DNA of 64,000 nucleotides from Hymenobacter yonginensis (GTDB taxonomy: Bacteria > Bacteroidota > Bacteroidia > Cytophagales > Hymenobacteraceae), in contig NZ_CP115396.1 of the NCBI RefSeq assembly GCF_027625995.1, positions 558,001-622,000 on the forward strand, given 5' to 3'. Made by a program: the position numbers and the translations under genes. Of this stretch, positions 17,019 through 24,147 are shown one piece after another. Numbering within the stretch: the first letter of the stretch is position 1; the number at the start of each line of letters is the position of its first letter. The notes below the pieces were generated by a model. That model was not told the DNA's origin, ran no database searches, and saw only the letters and a program-made list of their open reading frames with translations.

Positions 17019-19232
17019 ATGTTTCCTTTCTACAAGCAGCAGCATGCCGCCGATTGCGGCAGCGCGTGCCTGAAGATGATAGCCAAGCACTACGGCCGGC
17101 CGTGTGCGGGCCTGAAAGCCGCGCCGGCTGAACAGGCTGCCAGCCAGCAAAACCCCTTCAACAGCCTGAGCAAAACGGCCGAGGAAATGGGGTTCCAGAC
17201 GCTGGGCGTGAAGATGAGCTTCTGCCGGCTGGCCACCGAGGCCACCATCCCGTGTATTGTGCAGTGGGAGCAGCGGTTTGTGGTGGTGTACGGCTTCCGG
17301 AAGCCTCGTTTCCGCAACCAGGACCACGCCCGCACCACCGTGCTCGTGGCCGACCCGGCCCTGGGGCTGCTAACGTATTCCTACGAGGAGTTTCTGGCCG
17401 GCTGGCTGGTAGACCGGCCGGTGGGCGTTAGCCAGGGGCAGGTGCTGCTGCTGGAACCCACCCCGGAGTTTTACCTCGACAAAGAATTAAGAGAAGATCA
17501 GCAGGTGGGCATGAAGCAGGCGTTTTCCTACCTGCTCAAGTACAAGAAGCTGCTGTGGCAGCTGCTGTTCGGTATCGTGGTGGGCTGTGGCTTCCAGCTG
17601 ATACTTCCGTTTCTGGCACAGGCCGTGGTAGATGTGGGGGTGAACACCCACAACCTCAGCTTTGTGTACCTGATTCTGATTGCCCAGGTAACGCTGCTGG
17701 TCAGCCAGAACGTGGTGGACTTTGTGCGGGGCTGGATCATTCTGCACATCAGCGCCCGCATCAACGTGCTAGTGCTGTCCGGTTTTCTGTCGAAGCTGCT
17801 GCGGCTGCCCGTATCGTTTTTTGACGTGCGCCAGCTCGGCGACATCATGCAGCGCTTCCACGACCACGAGCGGATCGAGGTGTTTCTGACCAACACTCCG
17901 CAAAGCACGCTGTTTTCGGCCCTGAGCATTGTGGTGTTCGGTACCGTGCTGTGCATCTACGACAGCACCATCTTTTTCGTATTTCTGGTGGGCACGGCGC
18001 TGTATGTGCTGTGGGCCATCATGTTTCTGAAGCGTCGGCGCGAGATTGACGCGCTGCGCTTCAAGGCCCAGGCCCGCAACCAAAGCTCCATCATTCAGCT
18101 GGTGCAGGGCATCAAGGAAATCAAGCTGGCCAACTCCGAGCGGCAGAAGCGCTGGGAATGGGAGAAGATTCAGGCCTCGCTGTTCAAAATCAACCACGAG
18201 GGCCTAGCCGCCGTGCAGTACCAGAAAGCCGGGGCCGTCATCATCAACGAGGGCAAAAACATCCTGATTACGTTTCTGGCGGCCAAAGCCGTTATCAACG
18301 GGCACATCACGCTGGGGGCCATGCTCACGGTGCAATACATCCTGGGCCAGCTCAACAAGCCCGTCGAGCAGATCATCCTGTTCACCCAAACCTGGCAGGA
18401 TGCCCAGATCAGCATGGAGCGCCTGAACGAGATTCACCACCTCGACGACGAGGAAACCAGCAACGACTTCAGTTTGCAGCAGCTACCGGCCGAGCACTCT
18501 GTCAGCCTTAAAAACGTGGACTTTGCCTACCCAGGTTCGGAGGCGCGGCTGGTGTTGTGCGGCATCAGCCTGCACATTCCGGCCGGCAAAACCACGGCCA
18601 TTGTGGGGGCCAGCGGCAGCGGCAAAACCACCCTACTTAAGCTGCTGCTGAAATTCTACCAGCCCACGCACGGCAAAATTCAGGTCGGCCACGTCAACCT
18701 GGCCCAGATCAGCCAGGAGGCCTGGCGCCGCGAGTGTGGCGTGGTGACGCAGGAGGGCTTTATTTTCTCGGATACCATTGCCCGCAACATTGCGGTGGGC
18801 GAGGAGCAGCCCGATGCCAACCGGCTGATGCAGGCCGTACACATTGCCAATATTCAGCCCTACATCGAGTCGTTGCCGCTGGGCTTCAACACCCAGATTG
18901 GCACCGATGGCAGCGGCATGAGCCAGGGCCAGCGCCAGCGCCTGCTCATTGCGCGGGCCGTGTACAAAGACCCCGCCTTCCTGTTTCTCGACGAGGCCAC
19001 CAACGCCCTGGACACCCAGAACGAAACGGCCATCCTGCACAACCTGGAGCAGTTCATGCGGCACCGCACAGTGGTGGTAGTGGCGCACCGCCTGAGCACG
19101 GTCAGGAGCGCCGACAACATCATCGTCATGAACCAGGGCAGCATTGTGGAGCAGGGCACCCACGACAGCCTCATTGCGCAACAGGGCTACTACTTCTCGC
19201 TGGTGAAAAACCAGCTGGAGCTGGACGCCTAG
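17019..19232 (+). CDS. C39-domain ABC exporter with altered peptidase site
   Basis: A 737-residue fused exporter: a C39 peptidase-like domain (residues about 1-130), six membrane helices (about 150-440) and an ABC ATPase (about 490-737). Cys13 is in place (HAADCGSACLKM) and Asp112 fits the ADP motif, but the catalytic His, normally before FVVxY, is Arg86 (QWEQRFVVVYG). Walker A is GASGSGKTT, the signature MSQGQ replaces LSGGQ, Walker B is LFLDEA and the H-loop is VVAHRLS. It would export a peptide or protein together with the HlyD protein 50 bases downstream. No substrate gene is visible. The start MFPFYKQ matches family starts. Confidence 0.9.
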   Translation: MFPFYKQQHAADCGSACLKMIAKHYGRPCAGLKAAPAEQAASQQNPFNSLSKTAEEMGFQTLGVKMSFCRLATEATIPCIVQWEQRFVVVYGFRKPRFRNQDHARTTVLVADPALGLLTYSYEEFLAGWLVDRPVGVSQGQVLLLEPTPEFYLDKELREDQQVGMKQAFSYLLKYKKLLWQLLFGIVVGCGFQLILPFLAQAVVDVGVNTHNLSFVYLILIAQVTLLVSQNVVDFVRGWIILHISARINVLVLSGFLSKLLRLPVSFFDVRQLGDIMQRFHDHERIEVFLTNTPQSTLFSALSIVVFGTVLCIYDSTIFFVFLVGTALYVLWAIMFLKRRREIDALRFKAQARNQSSIIQLVQGIKEIKLANSERQKRWEWEKIQASLFKINHEGLAAVQYQKAGAVIINEGKNILITFLAAKAVINGHITLGAMLTVQYILGQLNKPVEQIILFTQTWQDAQISMERLNEIHHLDDEETSNDFSLQQLPAEHSVSLKNVDFAYPGSEARLVLCGISLHIPAGKTTAIVGASGSGKTTLLKLLLKFYQPTHGKIQVGHVNLAQISQEAWRRECGVVTQEGFIFSDTIARNIAVGEEQPDANRLMQAVHIANIQPYIESLPLGFNTQIGTDGSGMSQGQRQRLLIARAVYKDPAFLFLDEATNALDTQNETAILHNLEQFMRHRTVVVVAHRLSTVRSADNIIVMNQGSIVEQGTHDSLIAQQGYYFSLVKNQLELDA

Positions 19233-19282
19233 CCCCCGGGCGGCCCGCATTTTTTAGCGTTTATCAGGTAAGAAACTGCCGT

Positions 19283-20560
19283 ATGGAGATAGTGCACAGC
19301 GAAGAACTAGAGGAAATTATTTCCAACCAGCCGCATTGGTTTATCCGGTTGGGAACCGGCTTGTTTTTGGTGTTGCTGGCGGGCCTAGTGGTGCTGAGCG
19401 GCCTCGTGAAGTATCCCGTGATGGTGCGGTGCTCGTTTGCCCTCACATCGGCCAACGCGCCCAAGCCCGTGGTCAGCAAAACCGACACCCGCCTCACCAC
19501 GCTGCTGGTGCACGACCGGCAGCAGGTGGCCGGCCAGCAGGTGCTGGCCTACCTCGAAAACTCCGCCGACAATGCCCACGTGCTGCAGCTGGCGGCCTAC
19601 CTCGACTCGCTGCACCGCCTGGGGCCGGCCGGCCACGGCCGCCTGCGCGAGCGGGCCTACTTCCCCGAAAAGCTGGGCGAGCTGCAGGCCAGCTACCAGG
19701 CCTTTGCCCAGGCCTACTCCCAGTACCGCAGCCAGCACAGCCAGACATTCTACCGCCAGAAGCAGGCCATGCTGCGGGCCGAGCTGCAGAACCTGCGGCG
19801 CATCGGGCAGAACCTAGCTCAGCAAAACAAGCTGTACGCCAGCGACCTGGCCCTTACGCATGCCGAAGTGCAGGCCCAGCGCACCCTGGCCCGGCAGGGC
19901 GTCATTGCCTCGTCGGATTTCCGGCGCGAGGAAAGCAAGGAGCTGGCCAAGCAGTTTCCGCTCAAGCAGGTGGAAGGAGCGGTGCTGGCCAATGTGGCGG
20001 CGCAGCAGGCCAAGGAAGAGCAGCTGCTGGAGCTGGAGCAGCAGCTCAGCGACCAGGCCAATGCCTACGTTCAGGCCCTCAACACCCTGCGCAGCGCCAT
20101 TGATACCTGGAAAAGCCGCTACGTGCTGCAGGCGCCGGTGGCGGGCCGGGTGCGCTTTGCCCGGTTTGTAGAGCCCGGGCAGGTAGTGCGCGCCAACGAG
20201 GAAGTGTTCTACATGGAAGCCGCGCCGGTGGCCTACTACGGAGCCATGTCGGTGCCGCAGCAGAACCTGGGCAAGGTGCAGGTGGGCCAGCAGGTGCTTA
20301 TCCGCCTCGATGGCTACCCGTTCAGCGAATACGGCATGCTGGAAGGCCGCGTGGCCGCCCTGTCGGCCATTCCAGCCGCCGACAACACGTTTATGGCTAA
20401 AGTAGCGCTGCCGCACGGCCTGGTGACCAGCTATGGCCGCCACATCGCCTACCGTCACCGCATCAGCGCGCAGGCCGACATCGTAACCGAGGACATCAGC
20501 TTGCTGGCGCGCATTTTCTTCCGGCTCCGCTCTATCTGGAGCGGCTCGGCAGCCGGCTAG
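19283..20560 (+). CDS. HlyD-family periplasmic adaptor
   Basis: A 425-residue membrane-fusion protein. One N-terminal helix (RLGTGLFLVLLAGLVVLSGL, about residues 22-41) is followed by the first lipoyl half, a long coiled coil (about 100-280, rich in Gln/Ala/Leu/Glu), and the second lipoyl half with APVAGRVRFARFVEPGQVV. It bridges the ABC exporter to an outer-membrane TolC channel, which is not encoded nearby. Encoded 50 bases after the transporter in one operon. A longer upstream frame overlaps the transporter and was discarded. Confidence 0.88.
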   Translation: MEIVHSEELEEIISNQPHWFIRLGTGLFLVLLAGLVVLSGLVKYPVMVRCSFALTSANAPKPVVSKTDTRLTTLLVHDRQQVAGQQVLAYLENSADNAHVLQLAAYLDSLHRLGPAGHGRLRERAYFPEKLGELQASYQAFAQAYSQYRSQHSQTFYRQKQAMLRAELQNLRRIGQNLAQQNKLYASDLALTHAEVQAQRTLARQGVIASSDFRREESKELAKQFPLKQVEGAVLANVAAQQAKEEQLLELEQQLSDQANAYVQALNTLRSAIDTWKSRYVLQAPVAGRVRFARFVEPGQVVRANEEVFYMEAAPVAYYGAMSVPQQNLGKVQVGQQVLIRLDGYPFSEYGMLEGRVAALSAIPAADNTFMAKVALPHGLVTSYGRHIAYRHRISAQADIVTEDISLLARIFFRLRSIWSGSAAG

Positions 20561-20598
20561 ATAAATTCCGGCGACGACTTCGCAAGCCGCATAAATGG

Positions 20599-20632
20599 AA
20601 AAAACCGCGCCTGGCCAAGGCCGGGCGCGGTT
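20599..20632 (-). terminator. Terminator between HlyD and DUF6799-like genes
   Basis: The stem AACCGCGCCTGGCC / GGCCGGGCGCGGTT with a two-base loop and a six-A run on the left serves the minus-strand gene. Confidence 0.8.
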
Positions 20633-20667
20633 GCAATCAGAAAGCAAGGCTGACCTTGGAGCGTCTA

Positions 20668-21252
20668 TCAGCGCCCGATCTGGGCATCCAGCTGCTGCAG
20701 CTGCTGGTTGAGGCTGTTGATGGCCGCCTGGTTGGCCGGGTTGGGCGTCATTAGGTTGATCTTCTCGGTGAGCAGCTGCACTTTGCGGGTCAGCAACGAC
20801 GTCAGGTCGTTGGGCGTGCCGATGGCCGTGACGGTGGTGGTGGCCGGAGCAGCTGGCGTGGTACCTTTCTGCACGTAGGGCGTGTATTGCGCGCTGGCGG
20901 GCACCGAGTTGTCGCCGCGGGCGGCGGCGGCACTGGCGGGCGTGGCAAACACCACCTCGCCGGCAGTGGTTACGTAGTCGCCTTCGCCGAGCGTCGTTTT
21001 CTTGCCGGTCGGAAATTCCACAATACCGCTCTTATAATTTACCTTCGTACCGTTGGGAAGTACTACGTTTTTGGTGAGCGGCGTCAGGCGCGTGCCTTGC
21101 CGGAGCAGCACTTCGGCGTTCTGCATCACATACTGGTCGGTGCTGGCAGCAGCGGCGGCGGTTTTCGGCGCGGTTTTCGTTTGGGCGGTGCCGGCATGCG
21201 GTGCAGCCACGGCCAACAGTGCCGTAACGGCTAGAAAAGCAAAGGTTTTCAT
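20668..21252 (-). CDS. Secreted DUF6799-like protein
   Basis: A 194-residue protein with signal peptide MKTFAFLAVTALLAVAAPHAGTAQ. The middle has two short repeats of the type 'QNAEVLLRQGTRLTPLTKNVVLPNGTKV' / 'VEFPTGKKTTLGEGDYVTTAGEV', each pairing a label-like beta hairpin with a Lys-Gly turn, as in DUF6799 proteins of Hymenobacter. The C-terminus is a helix rich in Gln/Leu/Asn. Function unknown; probably periplasmic. Divergent from the MarR gene. Confidence 0.65.
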   Translation of the reverse strand: MKTFAFLAVTALLAVAAPHAGTAQTKTAPKTAAAAASTDQYVMQNAEVLLRQGTRLTPLTKNVVLPNGTKVNYKSGIVEFPTGKKTTLGEGDYVTTAGEVVFATPASAAAARGDNSVPASAQYTPYVQKGTTPAAPATTTVTAIGTPNDLTSLLTRKVQLLTEKINLMTPNPANQAAINSLNQQLQQLDAQIGR

Positions 21253-21372
21253 ATACTGAAGTGCTTGAAATGGGGGAAGGCTTCTGCTTACGGAAGCCTG
21301 CGCCAAAAGGCTGGGACGCTCAGCCACCCAAAAAGAAAAAATATTTCACGGGAACAAATGTTGCTACATAGA

Positions 21373-21384
21373 ATGTATGTACAT
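21373..21384. promoter_or_regulatory. Candidate MarR operator ATGTATGTACAT
   Basis: A palindrome with five-base arms (ATGTA-TG-TACAT) occupies the spacer immediately before the -7 element of the marR gene. Position and symmetry suit autoregulation by the MarR protein; this is inference. Confidence 0.4.
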
Positions 21385-21391
21385 ATATTTG
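21384..21391 (+). promoter_or_regulatory. -7 element TATATTTG of the marR-yceI unit
   Basis: TATATTTG, with a TTG at 21361-21363 twenty bases upstream as the -33 element. Confidence 0.65.
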
Positions 21392-21413
21392 CAACATCAT
21401 TTCCCCGCAGCGA

Positions 21414-21872
21414 ATGCCGGCCATGAAAATTGAGGACGAAATCAAGCAGACAGTTTTCCGCGACTCCCATCAGAAAGCCCACATCAATGTGATGTACACG
21501 GCGGGCTGGCTGGGGCAGCGGCAGGCCGCGGCTTTCAAATCGTTTGGTGTTACGCTGCCCCAGTTCAACATTCTGCGCATTCTACGGGGCCAGCACCCCA
21601 AGCCATCCACGGTCAACCTGCTGATTGAGCGGATGCTGGACAAAACCAGCAACGCCTCCCGCATCGTCGACAAGCTGGAAAGCAAGGCCCTTGTAACGCG
21701 TACCGTATGCCCCAGCAACCGCCGCGCCGTGGACATCTGCATCACGGATGCCGGCCTGGAGCTGCTGCAGCGCATGGATCTTGTGATGCAGGAACAGCCC
21801 ATCGGGCTGCACAACCTCACCGAAGAGGAGGCCACGCAGCTCAGTGCCCTGCTCGACAAAATCCGGGATTAG
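21414..21872 (+). CDS. MarR-family transcriptional regulator
   Basis: A 152-residue winged-helix regulator. The helix-turn-helix region spans about residues 45-100 (LPQFNILRILRGQHPKPSTVNLLIERM, then TSNASRIVDKLESKALVTR), with the wing after RTVCPSNRRAVDICITDAG. MarR dimers repress their own and neighbouring promoters and release DNA on binding phenolic ligands or on oxidation. A YceI gene follows 51 bases later on the same strand, a pairing seen often in Bacteroidota. ATG 21414 is used; ATG 21423 (MKIEDEI) is an equally good start. Confidence 0.88.
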   Translation: MPAMKIEDEIKQTVFRDSHQKAHINVMYTAGWLGQRQAAAFKSFGVTLPQFNILRILRGQHPKPSTVNLLIERMLDKTSNASRIVDKLESKALVTRTVCPSNRRAVDICITDAGLELLQRMDLVMQEQPIGLHNLTEEEATQLSALLDKIRD

Positions 21873-21923
21873 GCTCCCACTCGTTTCGTTTACTCCCCAC
21901 ACACCTTTCTTTTTTCAAAAACC

Positions 21924-22571
21924 ATGAAAAAGCTCCTTTTGCCCGCTCTTATTGCTGTTTCGCTGTTGGCCGCTCCGGCCTACGCCGGCAACCCTGCCAC
22001 GGCTGCTGCCGCTGCCCGCACCAGCAAAGCTGCCGATAAGTCGTACAAGCTGCAGCCGCAGCTGAGCACGCTGGGCTGGGTAGGCAAAAAAGTAACCGGC
22101 CAGCACAACGGCAACATTCAGTTCAAAGACGGTACCGTGCTGGTGCGCGGCACCCAGATTGTGGGCGGCATGTTCACGGTTGACATGAACTCGCTGAAAG
22201 TGGAGGACATCAAGGAAGCCGAATACAACGGCAAACTGGTGGGCCACCTGCGCTCCGAGGACTTCTTCAGCATCGAGAAGAATCCTACCTCGACGTTCAA
22301 AATCACGAAAGTAGCCGCCCTGAAAGGCGACGCGGCCGGCAACAACGCCACCATCACCGGCGACCTGACCATCAAAGGCATCACCCAGAGCATCAGCTTC
22401 CCCGCTAAAGTAGGCGTGAAAGGCGGCGTAGCTTCGGCCAGCGGCACCGCTACCATCGACCGTACCAAGTTCGACATCAAGTACGGCTCCAAGTCGTTCT
22501 TCGAAAGCATCGGCGACAAGGCCATCATGGATGACTTCACGCTGAGCTTCAACGTTATTGCCAAGCAGTAA
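21924..22571 (+). CDS. YceI-family periplasmic lipid-binding protein
   Basis: A 215-residue exported protein with signal peptide MKKLLLPALIAVSLLAAPAYA. The mature part is the YceI lipocalin-like barrel: LSTLGWVGKKVTGQHNGNI, GGMFTVDMNSLKVEDI, LRSEDFFSIEKNPTSTFKIT, and the final DFTLSFNVIAKQ. The family binds polyisoprenoids or quinone-like lipids in the periplasm and is often stress-induced. Co-transcribed with the MarR gene upstream, so probably its target, and ended by a strong terminator. Confidence 0.92.
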   Translation: MKKLLLPALIAVSLLAAPAYAGNPATAAAAARTSKAADKSYKLQPQLSTLGWVGKKVTGQHNGNIQFKDGTVLVRGTQIVGGMFTVDMNSLKVEDIKEAEYNGKLVGHLRSEDFFSIEKNPTSTFKITKVAALKGDAAGNNATITGDLTIKGITQSISFPAKVGVKGGVASASGTATIDRTKFDIKYGSKSFFESIGDKAIMDDFTLSFNVIAKQ

Positions 22572-22616
22572 TTCTGCTGGCGGAATGCCGTTGAATGGAT
22601 GATTCGGCATTGTGTT

Positions 22617-22654
22617 AAAAAGCCCCTCTGGCAGCTGCCGGAGGGGCTTTTTTT
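22617..22654. terminator. Terminator after the YceI gene
   Basis: The stem AAAAGCCCCTC / GAGGGGCTTTT extends inward with one mismatch and ends in seven Ts; the left A-run makes it usable from both sides. Confidence 0.9.
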
Positions 22655-22667
22655 GTGCGTCTGGCTT

Positions 22668-23444
22668 TTACTGGTTGCGGCTCTGGCGTTCCAGCATCTG
22701 CTGGTGCAGCGTGTTGGCGAGGGCCGGGGAAGGTTGCCGTACGGGGGCCACGGCCAGGTTGCGCAAATCGAAGCGCAGCCAGTAGGTGCCGTCGGCATAG
22801 GTATATTCCCGGTCGTGGTTGGTGTCGGGGCGCACTTCCACCAGTAGCAGGCTGGTGCCGGGCAGCAGCAGGCGGCCCTCCAGATGGGTGCCGTCAGGGG
22901 TGAGCTGGCGCAGCTGCTGGCCGCTGCGGTCCGATACGAAAAGGGCGCTGGCGTCTTCCTGGTCCTGGTGGCCGTCGGCGTTGGTATCGGCCTTCAGAAT
23001 GGTGTAGAACAGGTAGGGCCAGCGGCTGTCGGGCTTCTTTGCGTCGTCGATTTCGGTGACAACGAAGCGGCCGTGCGGCAGCAGCGTCTGCTGGGCCTGC
23101 GCACTGCTCCGCCGAAAGAACAGCACGTTGTAGCAGGTGCCCACAATACGGTCGGAGCTGCTGCTTGCGCCATCATAATAGGAGCTGCTTTCCAGCAGGC
23201 GGGTGGTGCGGCTGTTATCCTGCGCCACCACCGATACAGGTTGGTAGTAATAGTCGGTGCTGTCGAGGCTGACGGGCGTGTTGTAGTGCACGCGGTACTG
23301 CTGGGCGGCTTTGCGTACGGCGGCCGTATAGGGCGCCGCCTGGGTGGCCGGGGCATTGGCCGGGCGCCCAGCGGGGCCGTCGGACGAGCAGGAGGGGAGG
23401 GCGCCGAGCAGCAGCAGGGCCGGCAGGTAGCGGAATAGGGGCAT
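22668..23444 (-). CDS. Hypothetical lipoprotein
   Basis: A 258-residue lipoprotein (signal YLPALLLLGALPSC). The mature part has an EF-hand-like acidic loop, DTNADGHQDQEDAS, and a second, DTNHDREYTYADG, both of the dockerin or calcium-loop type. Overall it reads as a small beta-rich domain displaying a measured value (YLFYTILKADTNADG). No family name recognised. Start ATG 23444 was chosen over an upstream in-frame ATG because the signal peptide begins there. Confidence 0.6.
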   Translation of the reverse strand: MPLFRYLPALLLLGALPSCSSDGPAGRPANAPATQAAPYTAAVRKAAQQYRVHYNTPVSLDSTDYYYQPVSVVAQDNSRTTRLLESSSYYDGASSSSDRIVGTCYNVLFFRRSSAQAQQTLLPHGRFVVTEIDDAKKPDSRWPYLFYTILKADTNADGHQDQEDASALFVSDRSGQQLRQLTPDGTHLEGRLLLPGTSLLLVEVRPDTNHDREYTYADGTYWLRFDLRNLAVAPVRQPSPALANTLHQQMLERQSRNQ

Positions 23445-23492
23445 AGCGCGGATATTTTCCGGCAAGTAACCGGTTATTCCGATACTGCCCAG

Positions 23493-24050
23493 CTACTCCG
23501 GCAGCACCAACTCGCGGGGCAGCTCGAACTTGAGGCTGCGGCTTTTGGTGCGGGCGTGCAGCTGCTGCAGAAAGTCGTCGATTTCGGCTTTGTACTCCAG
23601 CCACAGGTCTTCGTGCAGGTTGTTGAGCACGAGCTGGGCCGTGCGGGCCGCCAGCCGGGCCGTGCCGGTGTAGAAGCCGGCGTACATGCTCTCAAACTGC
23701 CCTGTGTAGTTCTCAAAGATGTGGCGCAGGGTGTAGAGGTTCAAATCCACTTCCAGGCGCTTGTCTTTGGTGATGCGGCGGGCGCGGGCCACTTCCTTGG
23801 TGGCTTTGCCCAGGGCCTTGGTGAGGCTGCGGTTAAGCAAACGGCCGGTAGCGCCCACCGCAAACAGTTCGTGAATCTGGTCGGAGGCCTGCTCGAACAC
23901 GGTTTCGGTGGTCACGTCGGGCAGCAGCTCGTAGCAAAGCGTGTCGTAGAGCTCGGCGTCGCGGCGGGCGGCGCGCAGCAGCAGGGCCTCCTTTTCCTTG
24001 TCGGACAGCTTCTTGAGGGCGCGCTTGAATTCGGCGGACGGAACGGGCAT
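23493..24050 (-). CDS. Conserved hypothetical helical protein
   Basis: A 185-residue soluble, highly charged, mostly helical protein: MPVPSAEFKRALKKLSDKEK at the start, an acidic-basic middle (KATKEVARARRITKDKRLEV), and an end rich in Glu/Leu. No signal peptide, membrane segment or catalytic motif is visible. It lies downstream of the DPP-IV-like gene on the same strand, separated by a 26-bp-arm inverted repeat, so it is probably transcribed on its own. I do not recognise a named family. Confidence 0.55.
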   Translation of the reverse strand: MPVPSAEFKRALKKLSDKEKEALLLRAARRDAELYDTLCYELLPDVTTETVFEQASDQIHELFAVGATGRLLNRSLTKALGKATKEVARARRITKDKRLEVDLNLYTLRHIFENYTGQFESMYAGFYTGTARLAARTAQLVLNNLHEDLWLEYKAEIDDFLQQLHARTKSRSLKFELPRELVLPE

Positions 24051-24070
24051 TTCTGAGGAATTAAAAATTA

Positions 24071-24140
24071 AGAATTGCGCATTAAAGATTGGCTGGTTTC
24101 ACCAACAGTGTCGGCCAGTCAATCTTTAGTGCGCAATTCT
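24071..24140. repeat. Inverted repeat with 26-base arms
   Basis: Arm AGAATTGCGCATTAAAGATT... (24071-24096) is matched with two mismatches by the complement at 24115-24140. It fills the gap between two minus-strand genes and could terminate the upstream peptidase transcript, though no U-run follows. Confidence 0.8.
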
Positions 24141-24147
24141 CACCGGG

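Noticed and set aside
16874-17131. A short frame before the C39 exporter as a possible bacteriocin precursor
   Set aside because: It has no double-glycine leader and runs into the transporter gene in another frame.
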